Positions 24,331 to 34,140 of a stretch of DNA of 64,000 bases are shown here, one piece after another. The notes beneath the pieces were generated by a model. The model was not told where the DNA came from, did not search any database, and was given only the letters and a program-made list of their open reading frames with translations. Positions within the stretch are counted from its first letter, which is position 1, and every line of letters begins with the position of its first letter. Position numbers and translations under genes: made by a program. The stretch is from Sphingobacterium thalpophilum (lineage in GTDB: Bacteria > Bacteroidota > Bacteroidia > Sphingobacteriales > Sphingobacteriaceae): positions 62,001 through 126,000 of the forward strand of contig CAMBMM010000003.1 of assembly GCA_945868825.1 (NCBI GenBank), given 5' to 3'.

Positions 24331-24891
24331 ATGCGCACTCAGTTTGTTAGTATAAGTGCTCTATGTGGCCTGCTCTTTTTTTTGCTTGCCTGCGAAAATA
24401 ACTTAAAAGAAGTAGAGCGTGTTGCCGCTCAACGCATTACTATTCCGGTAGATAAGTCTACTGGAGTTGAGCTTATTTATAGCGAAGCCGCAACGGTAAA
24501 AGCTAAATTGCTCACTTCTGAATTGTTGTATTATAATACAAATAAGCCCTATTATGAGATGAAAAAGGGCTTAACTATCATTTTTTTAAACCCCCAACAA
24601 CAAGAAACTAGCCGCGTGGTAGCCGATTACGGTATGCGTAAAGAACTAGAAAAAACAATGGAATTACGTCAAAATGTAGTAGTTACCACGCAGGATGGAA
24701 AAACATTTAAATCTGAAGAACTTATTTGGGATGAAAATGCCCGTCGTTTTTATTCAACTAAAATGGTAGCTATTCAAACGGCAACACAACTCATATACGG
24801 TACTCGTTTTTGGTCTAACGAAGATTTCTCATATTATGAAATTGATCAATCAACCGGAAATTTTGAAGTAGGCCAACAACAAGGATTTTAA
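24331..24891 (+). CDS. lptC: LPS export periplasmic protein LptC, lipoprotein type
   Basis: 186 residues. Lipoprotein signal with lipobox LLAC (Cys21), a difference from E. coli LptC, which keeps a transmembrane anchor. After the leader: VDKSTGVELIYSEAATVKAKLLTSELLYYN, split by the family into the first beta strands of the OstA-like jellyroll, then TTQDGKTFKSEELIWDENARRFYS, the hallmark segment. It passes LPS from LptB2FG to LptA. The stretches named are read directly; the family call is by overall pattern. It starts 12 nt after the outer-membrane protein gene. Confidence 0.85.
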   Translation: MRTQFVSISALCGLLFFLLACENNLKEVERVAAQRITIPVDKSTGVELIYSEAATVKAKLLTSELLYYNTNKPYYEMKKGLTIIFLNPQQQETSRVVADYGMRKELEKTMELRQNVVVTTQDGKTFKSEELIWDENARRFYSTKMVAIQTATQLIYGTRFWSNEDFSYYEIDQSTGNFEVGQQQGF

Positions 24892-24987
24892 TCTGTAAAT
24901 GCGCATAGTTTAGCGAAATTTTTACTCGTAAATTTTTCTAAAAATTGTATCTTGCCGCCTCTTTACAAAAAAATAAAAATTAAACAT

Positions 24988-27099
24988 ATGGGAATTATGG
25001 GTTTCCTGCGTAATAAAGCAGGTATTATTATTGTCGGTGTAATTGGCCTATCTATTGTAGCCTTTTTACTTAGTGATGCTATTCGCTTAGGTAGTCCGTT
25101 TTGGAAAGCAAATAGCAACCAGGTTGGCGAAATTGCCGATCAAAAAATAGATATTCAAGAGTTTAATGCTAAAGTTGAGCAAAATGCCAACAATTTTAAA
25201 CAACAAATGGGCTCCAACAACCTAAATGCCCAAATGATGGCCTATGTAGTTGAAAATACATGGAACCAAACCATCTCTGAGATTTTATTAGATAAAGAAG
25301 TGAGCCGTTTAGGCCTAGAAGTAGGCAAAAACGAATTAAACGATATGATTAGCGGTAAAAACCCCGATCCGCAAGTGGTGCAAGCTTTTGGTGATCCTAA
25401 TACAGGTCAAATTAACCTCGATCAACTGAATGCTTTTCTTACCAATCTAGAAAAGCCTGATGCAGCTCCCGCTTTACGTGAGCAGTGGGGTAATTTCTTG
25501 GTAGGCCTTACTCAAAATCGCTTGAGTCAAAAGTATTTTAACTTGGTAAAAAATAGCGTGTATGTAACCTCTTTGGAGGCCCGTGAAGATTATTCTCAAC
25601 GTAATAAATTAGCTAATTTCACATACGTTGCTTTAGATTACAACAGCATTGCCGATAATCAAGTTAAAGCAAGTGACGGTGATTTTGAATCATACTACAA
25701 GGAAAATAAATTCCGCTTCAAAAATCCTCAAGAAACTCGTTCGTTCGATTATATCGTGTTTGATGCCAGTCCATCAAAAACTGATTCTGCAGAAATAGCC
25801 GCCAAAATCACCAAACTGGCAAACGATTTTAGAGTAAGCGCAAACGATTCTTTATTCGTAAGTATTAATGCCGATACCAAATCGCCAATTGCATATGTAC
25901 GTACAGGTCAGTTAGACCCTAGCCTAGAAACATTAGTATTTGCTGCAGCTAAAGGTGCCCTTGTTGGCCCTGTATTTAGTAACGGAGCCTACCGCTTAGC
26001 TAAAGTATTAGATACCCGTGTGGGTCCAGATTCGGTAAGTGCAAGCCATATCTTGCTAAACCCTGCAACCGAAGGTGGTTTAGATAAAGCAAAAGCAAAA
26101 GCAGATTCTCTAAAAAAATTAATTCAAGGTGGTACGAGTTTTGCCATCCTAGCTTCCAAATTTGGTACCGATGGTTCTAAAGATAAAGGCGGCGATTTAG
26201 GCACCTTTGGCCGTGGTGCTATGGTAGCAGCCTTTGAAGAAGCTGTATTTAACGGAAAAGCTGGAGATTTGAAAGTAATCACTACCCAGTTTGGTGTACA
26301 TATCATTAAAATTAATGCGCAAAAAGGATCTTCTAAAGTGGTTAAAGTAGCTGTGGTAGATAAAGCCCTAGCTAGTGGTAGCAAAACTCAACAGGCGGCT
26401 TATGGTAAAGCTTCCGATCTCTTAAGCAAATCTACCGAAGGCGAATCTTTTGAGAGTCTAGTTAAAAAATCGGGTCTTAAAAAACAATCGGCCAGCGATG
26501 TATTGCCTACTCAAGCTGATGTAGCTGGTTTAGAAAACCCACGCGAATTGGTGCGTTGGGCTTACCGTGCCGAAGTGGGTGACGTATCTGACCAAGTATT
26601 TGAAATGGGTGATAAGTTTGTAGTAGCCAGATTGAGCGAAGTGAAAGAAAAAGGAATTTTGCCACTAACGCAAATTAAAAAACAAATTGAACCATTGGTT
26701 ATTAAAGATGTAAAAGCGAAACGCCTTAAAGAAAAATTAGAAAAAGCACTAAGCGGAGCAAGCAACATTAACCAAGTAGCTCAAAAACTGGGCAAGCCTG
26801 CAACTCCAATACAAAATATCGTATTGGCCAATCCGGTATTGCCAGGAATTGGACAAGAGAATATGCTCGTAGGGGCTATTTTTGGCTCACAACCCGGAAA
26901 ATTATCTAAAGTTATTACAGGCGAAAATGCTGTATTTGCCTATGTATTAAATGGCTTTGTAAATCCAGCGCCATTGGTTAATACCTTCAAACAAAAACAA
27001 CAAATTGCACAGTTCATACAGCAAAGAAGTTCAACTGATGCATTTAAAGCATTAAAAGAAGGTGCTAATATTAAAGATAATAGAGTAAAGTTCTTTTAA
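24988..27099 (+). CDS. ppiD: PpiD/SurA-like periplasmic peptidyl-prolyl isomerase
   Basis: 703 residues from the ATG at 24988; the upstream frame to 24952 lacks a plausible start. One N-terminal membrane helix (AGIIIVGVIGLSIVAFLLSD) anchors the protein; a SurA_N_3-like chaperone domain follows to about residue 330. A parvulin domain near residues 350-450 shows SASHILLNPA, the FGTDGSKDKGGDLGTFGRG block and TQFGVHIIKI. The rest is helical. It is a PpiD-type folding factor for secreted and outer-membrane proteins, and placement after lptC fits envelope biogenesis. A terminator follows. Confidence 0.88.
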   Translation: MGIMGFLRNKAGIIIVGVIGLSIVAFLLSDAIRLGSPFWKANSNQVGEIADQKIDIQEFNAKVEQNANNFKQQMGSNNLNAQMMAYVVENTWNQTISEILLDKEVSRLGLEVGKNELNDMISGKNPDPQVVQAFGDPNTGQINLDQLNAFLTNLEKPDAAPALREQWGNFLVGLTQNRLSQKYFNLVKNSVYVTSLEAREDYSQRNKLANFTYVALDYNSIADNQVKASDGDFESYYKENKFRFKNPQETRSFDYIVFDASPSKTDSAEIAAKITKLANDFRVSANDSLFVSINADTKSPIAYVRTGQLDPSLETLVFAAAKGALVGPVFSNGAYRLAKVLDTRVGPDSVSASHILLNPATEGGLDKAKAKADSLKKLIQGGTSFAILASKFGTDGSKDKGGDLGTFGRGAMVAAFEEAVFNGKAGDLKVITTQFGVHIIKINAQKGSSKVVKVAVVDKALASGSKTQQAAYGKASDLLSKSTEGESFESLVKKSGLKKQSASDVLPTQADVAGLENPRELVRWAYRAEVGDVSDQVFEMGDKFVVARLSEVKEKGILPLTQIKKQIEPLVIKDVKAKRLKEKLEKALSGASNINQVAQKLGKPATPIQNIVLANPVLPGIGQENMLVGAIFGSQPGKLSKVITGENAVFAYVLNGFVNPAPLVNTFKQKQQIAQFIQQRSSTDAFKALKEGANIKDNRVKFF

Positions 27100-27112
27100 G
27101 CACCTTATTTCT

Positions 27113-27120
27113 TAACTTTG
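27113..27120 (+). promoter_or_regulatory. -7 box of the DUF2480 gene
   Basis: TAACTTTG is a perfect TAnnTTTG between the ppiD stop and the ppiD terminator. The predicted transcript start (about 27127) falls in the left arm of that hairpin, so messages starting here would lack part of the stem. The -33 region has TTC instead of TTG. Confidence 0.42.
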
Positions 27121-27121
27121 T

Positions 27122-27156
27122 ATCCGGAGTTGATTTGTTCACTCCGGATTTTTTTA
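27122..27156 (+). terminator. Intrinsic terminator of ppiD
   Basis: ATCCGGAGT (27122-27130) pairs perfectly with ACTCCGGAT (27141-27149) around a 10-nt loop, followed by seven T. It overlaps the predicted start of the next transcript. Confidence 0.88.
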
Positions 27157-27165
27157 TGTGTAGTT

Positions 27166-27684
27166 ATGGACATTCAAGTAAATTTTACAAATAAAGTCGC
27201 CGAAAGCTCCTTAATTAGCTTGGATCTAGCAAGCTATTATCCGGTGGGCGAACGTGTACTTTTCGATATCAAAGACCAACTTTTTCAGGGGCTAATGCTA
27301 CGTGAAAAAGACTTCAGAGAATTTGTAAAAACCCACAATTGGAGCCTATACGCCAATAATCACGTAGCGGTACATTGCTCTACAGATGCCATTGTACCTA
27401 CTTGGGCCTACATGCTGGTAGCTAGCCGCCTCAGCCCCCATGCACAAACCGTAGTTTTTGGCGATTTAGCAGCCCTCGAACTTACTCTTTTTGATAGAGC
27501 ATTGGCCACAATACCCATCGAAAGCTACCGCGATCAACGCATAGTGGTAAAAGGTTGTGGAGACATTCCCGTTCCTACATCCGCTTATGTTAGCCTTGCC
27601 GAAAAGTTAACCAAGGTTGCACAAAGTGTATTTTTTGGCGAACCCTGTTCAACAGTTCCGGTATATAAACGCAAAACTATTTAA
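27166..27684 (+). CDS. DUF2480 family protein
   Basis: 172 residues from the ATG at 27166; the frame is open to 27118, but that part overlaps the terminator. Family segments: ISLDLASYYPVGERVLFDIK, LREKDFREFVKTHNWS and ALEL near the centre, KGCGDIPVPTSAYVSLAEKL near the end, where the Cys is conserved. It looks cytoplasmic and alpha/beta. DUF2480 is widespread in Bacteroidota and its function is not known. It has its own promoter. Confidence 0.82.
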   Translation: MDIQVNFTNKVAESSLISLDLASYYPVGERVLFDIKDQLFQGLMLREKDFREFVKTHNWSLYANNHVAVHCSTDAIVPTWAYMLVASRLSPHAQTVVFGDLAALELTLFDRALATIPIESYRDQRIVVKGCGDIPVPTSAYVSLAEKLTKVAQSVFFGEPCSTVPVYKRKTI

Positions 27685-27703
27685 GCATTAACACCTATTT
27701 AAT

Positions 27704-28480
27704 ATGAAAAAAATAGTCGCAATACTCTTTCTACTTGGCATGCTTACAGCACGTGCACAAGAGTTAAAAAACACAATAGAGCCCGCTTTTCAGATTGGCG
27801 AACAATTAAAATATAAACTTAAATACGGCATTTTTACTGCCGCAGAAGCAACACTTAAAATAAACGATTCCGATTTAACATTTGACGATAAACCGGTATT
27901 TCATTTAGTTGCTGAAGGACGTACATCAGGCACCTTCGATCTTTTTCACAAAGTGCGCAACCGTTACGATTCTTACATCGATAAAAAAGATTTAACCCCC
28001 TATTTATACACCGAAAATATTCATGAATCTAATTACCGCCGCTCAGATAAAGCCCGTTTTTATCAAGAACAAAAGAAGGTGGTATCTAATAAAGGCACCT
28101 TTACCGGTAACGTGCAAACCTTCGATGTTATTTCGGCCTATTATTTTGCCCGAAGCCTCGATATGACTCAAGTAACCAAGGGGCAAAAATTTACCATGAG
28201 CTATTTTTTAACAGATGGCATTTCGCAATTAGACATTGAATATGTTGGTAAAGAAGTAGTAAAAACGGCCTTAGGGACTTTCAATTGCTTAAAATTTAGC
28301 CCTTCTATAGAACCAGGGCGCATCTTCAGAAAAGATAGTAAACTCTATTTGTGGATTACAGATGATAACAACCGTATACCGGTAAAAGCGCATGTTGAAG
28401 TCTTGATTGGTTCTATTAGCATGGAGTTAACCAATGCTACGGGATTAAGATATCCGCTTCTTGGCAAAAAAGGGTCATGA
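27704..28480 (+). CDS. DUF3108 domain secreted/periplasmic protein
   Basis: 258 residues. Signal peptide KKIVAILFLLGMLTARAQ. The DUF3108 fold follows: IGEQLKYKLKYGIFTAAEA, a VRNRYDSYIDKKDLTPYLY strand-turn block, FDVISAYYFARSLDM and PSIEPGRIFRKDSKLYLWIT, ending in SMELTNATG. These beta-sandwich proteins are exported, and their role is not settled. Its stop overlaps the next start (ATGA). Confidence 0.85.
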   Translation: MKKIVAILFLLGMLTARAQELKNTIEPAFQIGEQLKYKLKYGIFTAAEATLKINDSDLTFDDKPVFHLVAEGRTSGTFDLFHKVRNRYDSYIDKKDLTPYLYTENIHESNYRRSDKARFYQEQKKVVSNKGTFTGNVQTFDVISAYYFARSLDMTQVTKGQKFTMSYFLTDGISQLDIEYVGKEVVKTALGTFNCLKFSPSIEPGRIFRKDSKLYLWITDDNNRIPVKAHVEVLIGSISMELTNATGLRYPLLGKKGS

Positions 28481-29043
28481 TAGAAGTGCAACACACCTTG
28501 GTTCACGAAGATGTCGTGTCCGAAAATTTTGTGTGTAATCTCAATAGCTGCAAAGGTGCATGTTGCATCGAAGGCGATGCCGGAGCTCCTCTCTTAAAAT
28601 CAGAATTAGCCATTTTAGAAGAAATATATCCGCTTATAAAACCATTAATGACCGAAAAAGGCATTCAGGCAGTAGAAAACTATGGCACCCATGTGATAGA
28701 TGCCGATGGCGATTATACCACCCCTTGCGTAGATCAAGTGAAAGAATGTGCTTATGTAACCTGGGAAAACGGTATTACCAAATGTACGATCGAAAAAGCC
28801 TATGACGCAGGCATAGTGCATTGGAAAAAGCCAATCTCTTGCCATTTATACCCCATTCGTATTACCAAGTATCCCGAATTTGATGTATTGCATTACGATC
28901 GTTGGCACATTTGCAGTTCCGCTTGTTCTTTTGGAAAGGAACTAAAAGTACCCGTATATAGTTTCCTAAAAGAACCCCTTATTCGCTTATACGGAGAGGC
29001 TTGGTATCAAGAACTCGAGAAAAAGGTACAGTCTGTGCAATAA
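28477..29043 (+). CDS. DUF3109 family Cys-rich protein
   Basis: 188 residues, the full length of the family. Cysteines are arranged like the YkgJ-type Fe-S or zinc proteins: C20, C25, C29 and C30 in [11 protein letters not shown], then CVDQVKEC, a single Cys in [15 protein letters not shown], and ICSSACSF. It probably binds a metal or cluster in the cytoplasm; function is unknown. The ATGA overlap with DUF3108 shows coupling, and the pair is common in Bacteroidota. Confidence 0.87.
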   Translation: MIEVQHTLVHEDVVSENFVCNLNSCKGACCIEGDAGAPLLKSELAILEEIYPLIKPLMTEKGIQAVENYGTHVIDADGDYTTPCVDQVKECAYVTWENGITKCTIEKAYDAGIVHWKKPISCHLYPIRITKYPEFDVLHYDRWHICSSACSFGKELKVPVYSFLKEPLIRLYGEAWYQELEKKVQSVQ

Positions 29044-29078
29044 AACTCTTATTTTTAAGCAGTAAAATACGCAATCCA

Positions 29079-29942
29079 TTGAAAGGAATTATTTTAGCCG
29101 GAGGTTCTGGTACCCGTTTGCATCCCCTAACGCTGGCCGTAAGCAAGCAATTAATGCCTGTATACGATAAGCCGATGATTTATTATCCGCTGTCTACTCT
29201 GCTTTCTGCAGGTATACGAGAAATTCTCATCATTTCTACTCCGCACGATTTGCCTCATTTTGAGAAATTATTGGGCGATGGAAAAAACCTAGGATGCTCC
29301 TTTTCGTATGCTGAACAAGCTGTGCCAAACGGTTTAGCGCAAGCTTTCGTAATTGGTGCCGATTTTATTGGTGCCGATGATGTAGCTCTCATTTTAGGCG
29401 ACAATATTTTCTACGGAGATAGCATGTCCAGCTTAATGCAAGAAAGCACCAAACCCGAGGGAGGGCTTGTTTTTGCCTATCAGGTTGCCGATCCAGAGCG
29501 TTATGGCGTAGTAGAGTTCAATGCTAAATTAGAGGCAGTTTCAATTGAAGAAAAACCCAAAAATCCGAAATCAAATTATGCGGTTCCGGGATTATATTTT
29601 TACGATAATTCGGTGGTGCAATTGGCAAAAAGTATTAAACCCTCTGCCCGTGGCGAATATGAAATTACCGATATTAATAAGGCCTATTTAGCTCAAGGTA
29701 AATTAAAAGTAGGTGTATTAAGTCGCGGTACTGCCTGGTTAGATACCGGCACTTTTGCTTCGCTTATGCAAGCTGGCCAATTTGTTCAAGTAATTGAAGA
29801 ACGCCAAGGCTTAAAAGTAGGCTGTATTGAAGAAATAGCCTACCAGCAAGGGTTTATCACTAAACAACAATTACTAAGCTTAGCCGAGCCATTACTTAAA
29901 AGCGGTTACGGTCAATATCTTTTAAAAATAAGCAAGCAATAA
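29079..29942 (+). CDS. rfbA: Glucose-1-phosphate thymidylyltransferase
   Basis: 287 residues from the TTG at 29079; the frame is open to 29001, which overlaps the DUF3109 gene. [11 protein letters not shown] is the nucleotide-binding loop, followed by [26 protein letters not shown] and YEITDIN, all RmlA hallmarks. It makes dTDP-glucose from dTTP and glucose-1-phosphate for dTDP-rhamnose or related sugars. rfbB, rfbC and rfbD are not in the window. gmd follows at once. UDP-glucose pyrophosphorylases have a different signature, so the call is firm. Confidence 0.94.
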   Translation: MKGIILAGGSGTRLHPLTLAVSKQLMPVYDKPMIYYPLSTLLSAGIREILIISTPHDLPHFEKLLGDGKNLGCSFSYAEQAVPNGLAQAFVIGADFIGADDVALILGDNIFYGDSMSSLMQESTKPEGGLVFAYQVADPERYGVVEFNAKLEAVSIEEKPKNPKSNYAVPGLYFYDNSVVQLAKSIKPSARGEYEITDINKAYLAQGKLKVGVLSRGTAWLDTGTFASLMQAGQFVQVIEERQGLKVGCIEEIAYQQGFITKQQLLSLAEPLLKSGYGQYLLKISKQ

Positions 29943-29962
29943 GCTTGTTTCACGATAAAAAT

Positions 29963-31102
29963 ATGAAGAAAGTTGCGTTAATTACGGGTATTACCGGCCA
30001 AGATGGGGCCTATTTAGCCGAACTATTATTAAAAAAAGGCTACCAAGTGCATGGTATTAAACGGAGAGCATCTTCTTTTAATACCGAACGCATAGACCAT
30101 TTATACCAAGATCAACATGAAGCGAATGTGCTGTTTAAATTGCATTACGGCGATTTAACCGATGCTACCAATTTGATTCGCATTATTCAAGAAACGCAAC
30201 CCGATGAGATTTATAATTTAGCCGCTCAAAGTCACGTAAAAGTGAGTTTCGAAACTGCCGAATATACAGCCAATGTAGATGCCGTTGGTCCGTTACGCAT
30301 TTTAGAAGCGGTGCGAATTTTAGGGTTAACGGCCAAAACCCGTATTTACCAAGCCTCTACTTCCGAGTTATATGGCTTGGTACAAGCTGTACCACAGAAC
30401 GAAACCACCCCTTTCTATCCACGTTCGCCCTATGCAGTAGCTAAATTATACGGTTATTGGATTACGGTGAACTACCGAGAAGCCTATGGCATGTATGCCT
30501 GCAATGGTATTTTGTTTAACCATGAGAGTCCGGTACGTGGCGAAACTTTTGTAACCCGCAAAATTACCAGAGCCGTAGCTAAAATAGCCTTAGGTTTGCA
30601 AGAAACGGTATATCTAGGAAATCTCTCAGCTCAACGAGATTGGGGCCATGCCAAAGATTATGTAGAAGCCATGTGGCGTATTTTACAACAAGATGTTGCC
30701 GAAGATTATGTAATTGCTACGGGCGTAACTACTACCGTTCGCGATTTTGTGCGCTTAGCCTTTGAAGAAATAGGCATTGAAATAGAATTTAGTGGTAAAG
30801 GTGAACAAGAAAAAGGGGTAATTATTCATGTGGATGAAGCTAAATGCAGTGTTCTGGGCCTCACTGCAGAACAATTTAAGTTAGGCACCACGGTGGTAAA
30901 AGTAGATCCTACCTATTTCCGACCTACCGAAGTAGATGTATTGCTTGGCGATCCATCAAAAGCAAATAAACAGTTAGGATGGAAACCGGAATATGATTTA
31001 CCAGCTTTAGTAAAAGATATGGTACTTTCCGATTTACAGTTAATGAAGAAAGAAGAATACCTTAAAAAAGGGGGCTTTACTACCAATAATTATTACGAAT
31101 AG
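29963..31102 (+). CDS. gmd: GDP-mannose 4,6-dehydratase
   Basis: 379 residues from the ATG at 29963; a TTG at 29945 is in frame but six codons earlier. Short-chain dehydrogenase fold: NADP loop GITGQDG (residues 9-15), [32 protein letters not shown] and [12 protein letters not shown], with the YxxxK active site. [15 protein letters not shown] is the Gmd-specific loop. It converts GDP-mannose to GDP-4-keto-6-deoxymannose, the precursor of GDP-fucose, rhamnose or perosamine. The expected reductase or aminotransferase is not adjacent. An intrinsic terminator follows. Confidence 0.95.
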   Translation: MKKVALITGITGQDGAYLAELLLKKGYQVHGIKRRASSFNTERIDHLYQDQHEANVLFKLHYGDLTDATNLIRIIQETQPDEIYNLAAQSHVKVSFETAEYTANVDAVGPLRILEAVRILGLTAKTRIYQASTSELYGLVQAVPQNETTPFYPRSPYAVAKLYGYWITVNYREAYGMYACNGILFNHESPVRGETFVTRKITRAVAKIALGLQETVYLGNLSAQRDWGHAKDYVEAMWRILQQDVAEDYVIATGVTTTVRDFVRLAFEEIGIEIEFSGKGEQEKGVIIHVDEAKCSVLGLTAEQFKLGTTVVKVDPTYFRPTEVDVLLGDPSKANKQLGWKPEYDLPALVKDMVLSDLQLMKKEEYLKKGGFTTNNYYE

Positions 31103-31123
31103 ACTTAATAGAGTCTGATTAAG

Positions 31124-31152
31124 AAAAAGCCACGAGAAATCGAGGCTTTTTT
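31124..31152 (+). terminator. Terminator between gmd and dxs
   Basis: AAAAAGCCACGA, a GAAA loop, then TCGAGGCTTTTTT: 11 of 12 arm positions pair (one A-A mismatch). It lies between convergent genes and, with A on one side and T on the other, may act both ways. The remaining 120 bases to dxs are A/T-rich with no feature that I can name. Confidence 0.82.
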
Positions 31153-31275
31153 AATTTTAGTCAATTTATATACCTATAAAAACGTATGTTTAAATACGTA
31201 CCTTATTTATGGTAACTAAAAGTAGGTATATATTTCATATTAAATCTTAAAATAAAGAAATTATAATAAATTGTG

Positions 31276-33204
31276 CTAAGAAGCGATAGTTTTGGTAGTA
31301 CGAGCGGTAGCTAATTTTCGTACAGTTTTGCTTATACTAGCGGCATCGTAACCACATTCTGCCCAAAGCTCAGGTTGTTCTCCGTGTTCTACGTAAGAAT
31401 CCGGAATGCCCAAACGAATGACTTGAGCAGCATACCCGTGGTCGGCCATAAATTCCAATACCGCCGAACCCATACCACCCTGAATACACCCATCTTCTAC
31501 CGTAATTACTTTTTGGTAGTTTTTAAATACCTCGTGTAAAAGTTTTTCGTCGAGTGGTTTTACAAAACGAATATCGTAATGAGCCGGATGTATACCTTCG
31601 GCATTGAGTTCTTTGCAAGCACTTACGGCCTCGTTGCCAATATGGCCAATACTTAAAATAGCTACTTCTTCACCATCGCAAATTTTGCGGCCTGTTCCTA
31701 CTTTAATGGCTTTTAAAAAACGTTTCCATTCGGGCATTACACCAGTACCACGTGGGTAGCGAATAGAAAAAGGACCCATATTTTCTTGTTGTGCAGTATA
31801 CATCAGGTTGCGCAATTCTTCCTCGTTCATAGGAGCCGAAACCACCATGTTTGGAATGCAGCGCATATAGGCCAAATCGTATGCACCGTGATGGGTAGGA
31901 CCATCGGCACCGGCCATGCCACCGCGATCTAAACAAAAAACTACGTTTAAATTTTGAATAGCCACATCATGTATTACCTGATCGTAGGCCCGTTGCATAA
32001 AGCTGGAGTAAATATTGCAGAAAGGCACTAAGCCTTGCGTAGCTAATCCGGCTGAAAAAGTAACGGCATGCTGTTCGGCAATACCCACATCAAAGGCTCT
32101 ATTAGGCATAGCCTTCATCATAATATTTAATGAACAGCCCGATGGCATAGCTGGGGTAACACCCATAATTTTAGGGTTTTGCTCTGCTAATTCTACTATG
32201 GTATGGCCAAAAACATCTTGGTATTTAGGGGCCTGTGGTTTATCGCTTACCGATTTTTTAATTTCTCCGGTAATTTTATCAAATAAACCCGGGGCATGCC
32301 ATTTGGTTTGATCTTGCTCTGCTAAAGCATAGCCTTTACCTTTTACGGTAACGCAATGTAAAATTTTAGGGCCTGGAATATCTTTTAAATCATTTAGAAT
32401 TTTAACCAAATGATTCACATCGTGGCCATCAATAGGGCCGAAGTATCGGAAATTGAGCGCCTCGAAGAAATTGCTTTTTTTAAGTAAGGTGCCCTTGATA
32501 CTTTTTTCAATTTTTTTCACCATTTCGTGGGCATTGGGCCCTAATGATGAAATTTTACTAAGTACCTGAGAAACACCTTCGCGAAAGCTATTATAGGTTT
32601 TAGAGGTGGTAATATCTGCTAAATACTCTTTTAAAGCACCCACATTAGGGTCAATAGACATGCAATTATCATTCAGAATTACCAATACATTTGAATTCTC
32701 GATGCCTGCATGGTTTAGTGCTTCAAAAGCCAAACCAGCGGTTAAGGCACCATCGCCAATTACGGCAACATGCTGTTTAGTGGTATCGCCTTGATAAACT
32801 GAGGCAACAGCCATACCCAATGCAGCCGAAATAGAGGTTGAGGAGTGACCTACACCAAAAGTGTCGTATTCGCTTTCAGAACGCTTCGGAAATCCACTAA
32901 TACCTTTGTATATACGGTTGGTATGAAAATCTTTCCGTCGGCCGGTTAAAATTTTATGTCCGTAAGCTTGATGGCCTACATCCCAAACCAATAAATCGTT
33001 TGGGGTATTTAGTACATAATGTAAGGCAACACTCAATTCTACTACACCCAAACTAGCACCAAAGTGGCCACCATTTACCGATACCACATCAATAATGTAT
33101 TGACGTAGTTCTTGGCAAATTTGTTCCAAGTCCTTCTCTTTAAATTTCTTTAAATCGGCCGGAAAGTTTATTTGCTCTAGTAATGCACCTGCTTTAATGT
33201 CCAT
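31276..33204 (-). CDS. dxs: 1-deoxy-D-xylulose-5-phosphate synthase
   Basis: 642 residues, full length. ThDP enzyme that condenses pyruvate and glyceraldehyde-3-phosphate, first step of the MEP pathway; ispF is at 2371. Visible: GHFGASLGVVEL, DVGHQAYGHKILTGR, the ThDP motif GDGALTAGLAFEALNHAG...NDN, the DRAG-like region (DRGGMAGADGPTHHG) and the C-terminal transketolase domain. The DRGGMAGADG variant reads DRGG where many enzymes have DRAG. Single gene; no clear promoter was seen in the 110 bases before the ATG. Confidence 0.97.
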   Translation of the reverse strand: MDIKAGALLEQINFPADLKKFKEKDLEQICQELRQYIIDVVSVNGGHFGASLGVVELSVALHYVLNTPNDLLVWDVGHQAYGHKILTGRRKDFHTNRIYKGISGFPKRSESEYDTFGVGHSSTSISAALGMAVASVYQGDTTKQHVAVIGDGALTAGLAFEALNHAGIENSNVLVILNDNCMSIDPNVGALKEYLADITTSKTYNSFREGVSQVLSKISSLGPNAHEMVKKIEKSIKGTLLKKSNFFEALNFRYFGPIDGHDVNHLVKILNDLKDIPGPKILHCVTVKGKGYALAEQDQTKWHAPGLFDKITGEIKKSVSDKPQAPKYQDVFGHTIVELAEQNPKIMGVTPAMPSGCSLNIMMKAMPNRAFDVGIAEQHAVTFSAGLATQGLVPFCNIYSSFMQRAYDQVIHDVAIQNLNVVFCLDRGGMAGADGPTHHGAYDLAYMRCIPNMVVSAPMNEEELRNLMYTAQQENMGPFSIRYPRGTGVMPEWKRFLKAIKVGTGRKICDGEEVAILSIGHIGNEAVSACKELNAEGIHPAHYDIRFVKPLDEKLLHEVFKNYQKVITVEDGCIQGGMGSAVLEFMADHGYAAQVIRLGIPDSYVEHGEQPELWAECGYDAASISKTVRKLATARTTKTIAS

Positions 33205-33285
33205 TTATGGGATCAGTTTTCAAAAAAATTGAGTCGACAAAATACAAAAATTTAACACTAAAAAAGTCTGAGAATTATATTTTTA

Positions 33286-33313
33286 TTGTAAATATATTTT
33301 TACTGTATTTTTG
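33286..33313 (+). promoter_or_regulatory. scpA: Promoter of scpA
   Basis: TTG (33286-33288), a 17-nt spacer, and a perfect TATTTTTG (33306-33313). The box covers the TTG at 33311 and ends 6 nt before a GTG at 33320, pointing to that GTG as the true start and to a leaderless message. Confidence 0.6.
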
Positions 33314-33319
33314 AAATCT

Positions 33320-34087
33320 GTGATAGCGAAAACCGAATCTTTTGAGATAAAACTCCCCAAGTTTGAGGGACCCTTTGATTTGTTGCTCTTCTTTATTGAG
33401 CGTGACGAGTTGAATATCTACGACATTCCGATTGCTAAGATTACCGATGATTTTTTGGCTTACATACATGAGCTAAGTTCCCTGAATATGGAGGTAGCTA
33501 GCGAATTTATTTACGTGGCCGCTACCTTGATGCGCCTTAAGTCTAAAATGTTATTGCCGAGTCAAGAGTTAGATGCCGAGGGGAACGAAATTGACTATCG
33601 ACAAGATTTAGTTCAAAAATTGTTGGATTATAAGCGGTTTAAAGAAATAGCTGAAACCTTAAAAACCTTAGAAGATGCCCGATTTTTACAAGAAAAAAGA
33701 GGGCACATTCCTCAAGATTTAGCAAAAATTATAGCTGAAACAGCTAACCCGGGAGAAGAATTAGCTTCTTTAGATTTGTATAAACTTCTGCTAAGCTACG
33801 ATCGTTTAATGAGTAAATATGAGTTGCGTAGTACCGTATCTACGCACACCTTGGTGCAATATCCTTATACTATTGAAAAACAAAAACAAGTGATTTTAAA
33901 CTTGTTAAGTATTAATAGCAAGATCGATTTTAAGGTAATAAAGGCACAATCAGATAATAAAGTGCAGTTTGTGTATAATTTTTTAGCACTGTTAGAAATG
34001 CTGCAGCAAGAATTGGCCGATATACAAGTAGGCATGGGATACAATAATTTCTGGCTAGAAACTAAGGGCAAAAAATCTGAAATTTAG
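33320..34087 (+). CDS. scpA: Segregation and condensation protein A
   Basis: 255 residues from the GTG at 33320, chosen because the earlier TTG at 33311 overlaps the -7 box. ScpA is the kleisin that bridges the Smc heads and, with ScpB, condenses DNA for segregation. Signature: LPKFEGPFDLLLFFIERDELN, where the GPFDLLL block is diagnostic, then YDIPIAKITDDFLAYI, EFIYVAATLMRLKSKMLLP and a C-terminal winged-helix region. scpB is not adjacent. glyA follows 53 nt later on the same strand. Confidence 0.92.
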   Translation: MIAKTESFEIKLPKFEGPFDLLLFFIERDELNIYDIPIAKITDDFLAYIHELSSLNMEVASEFIYVAATLMRLKSKMLLPSQELDAEGNEIDYRQDLVQKLLDYKRFKEIAETLKTLEDARFLQEKRGHIPQDLAKIIAETANPGEELASLDLYKLLLSYDRLMSKYELRSTVSTHTLVQYPYTIEKQKQVILNLLSINSKIDFKVIKAQSDNKVQFVYNFLALLEMLQQELADIQVGMGYNNFWLETKGKKSEI

Positions 34088-34140
34088 CTATGCTACATTC
34101 GTTTAAATCCGTATTTTTAGCTCCATAATCTACTTATTTA

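Noticed and set aside
31153-31275. A/T-rich intergenic DNA after gmd, considered as a replication origin or RNA gene
   Set aside because: No DnaA-box cluster, repeat units or conserved stem was seen; the terminator accounts for the near part.
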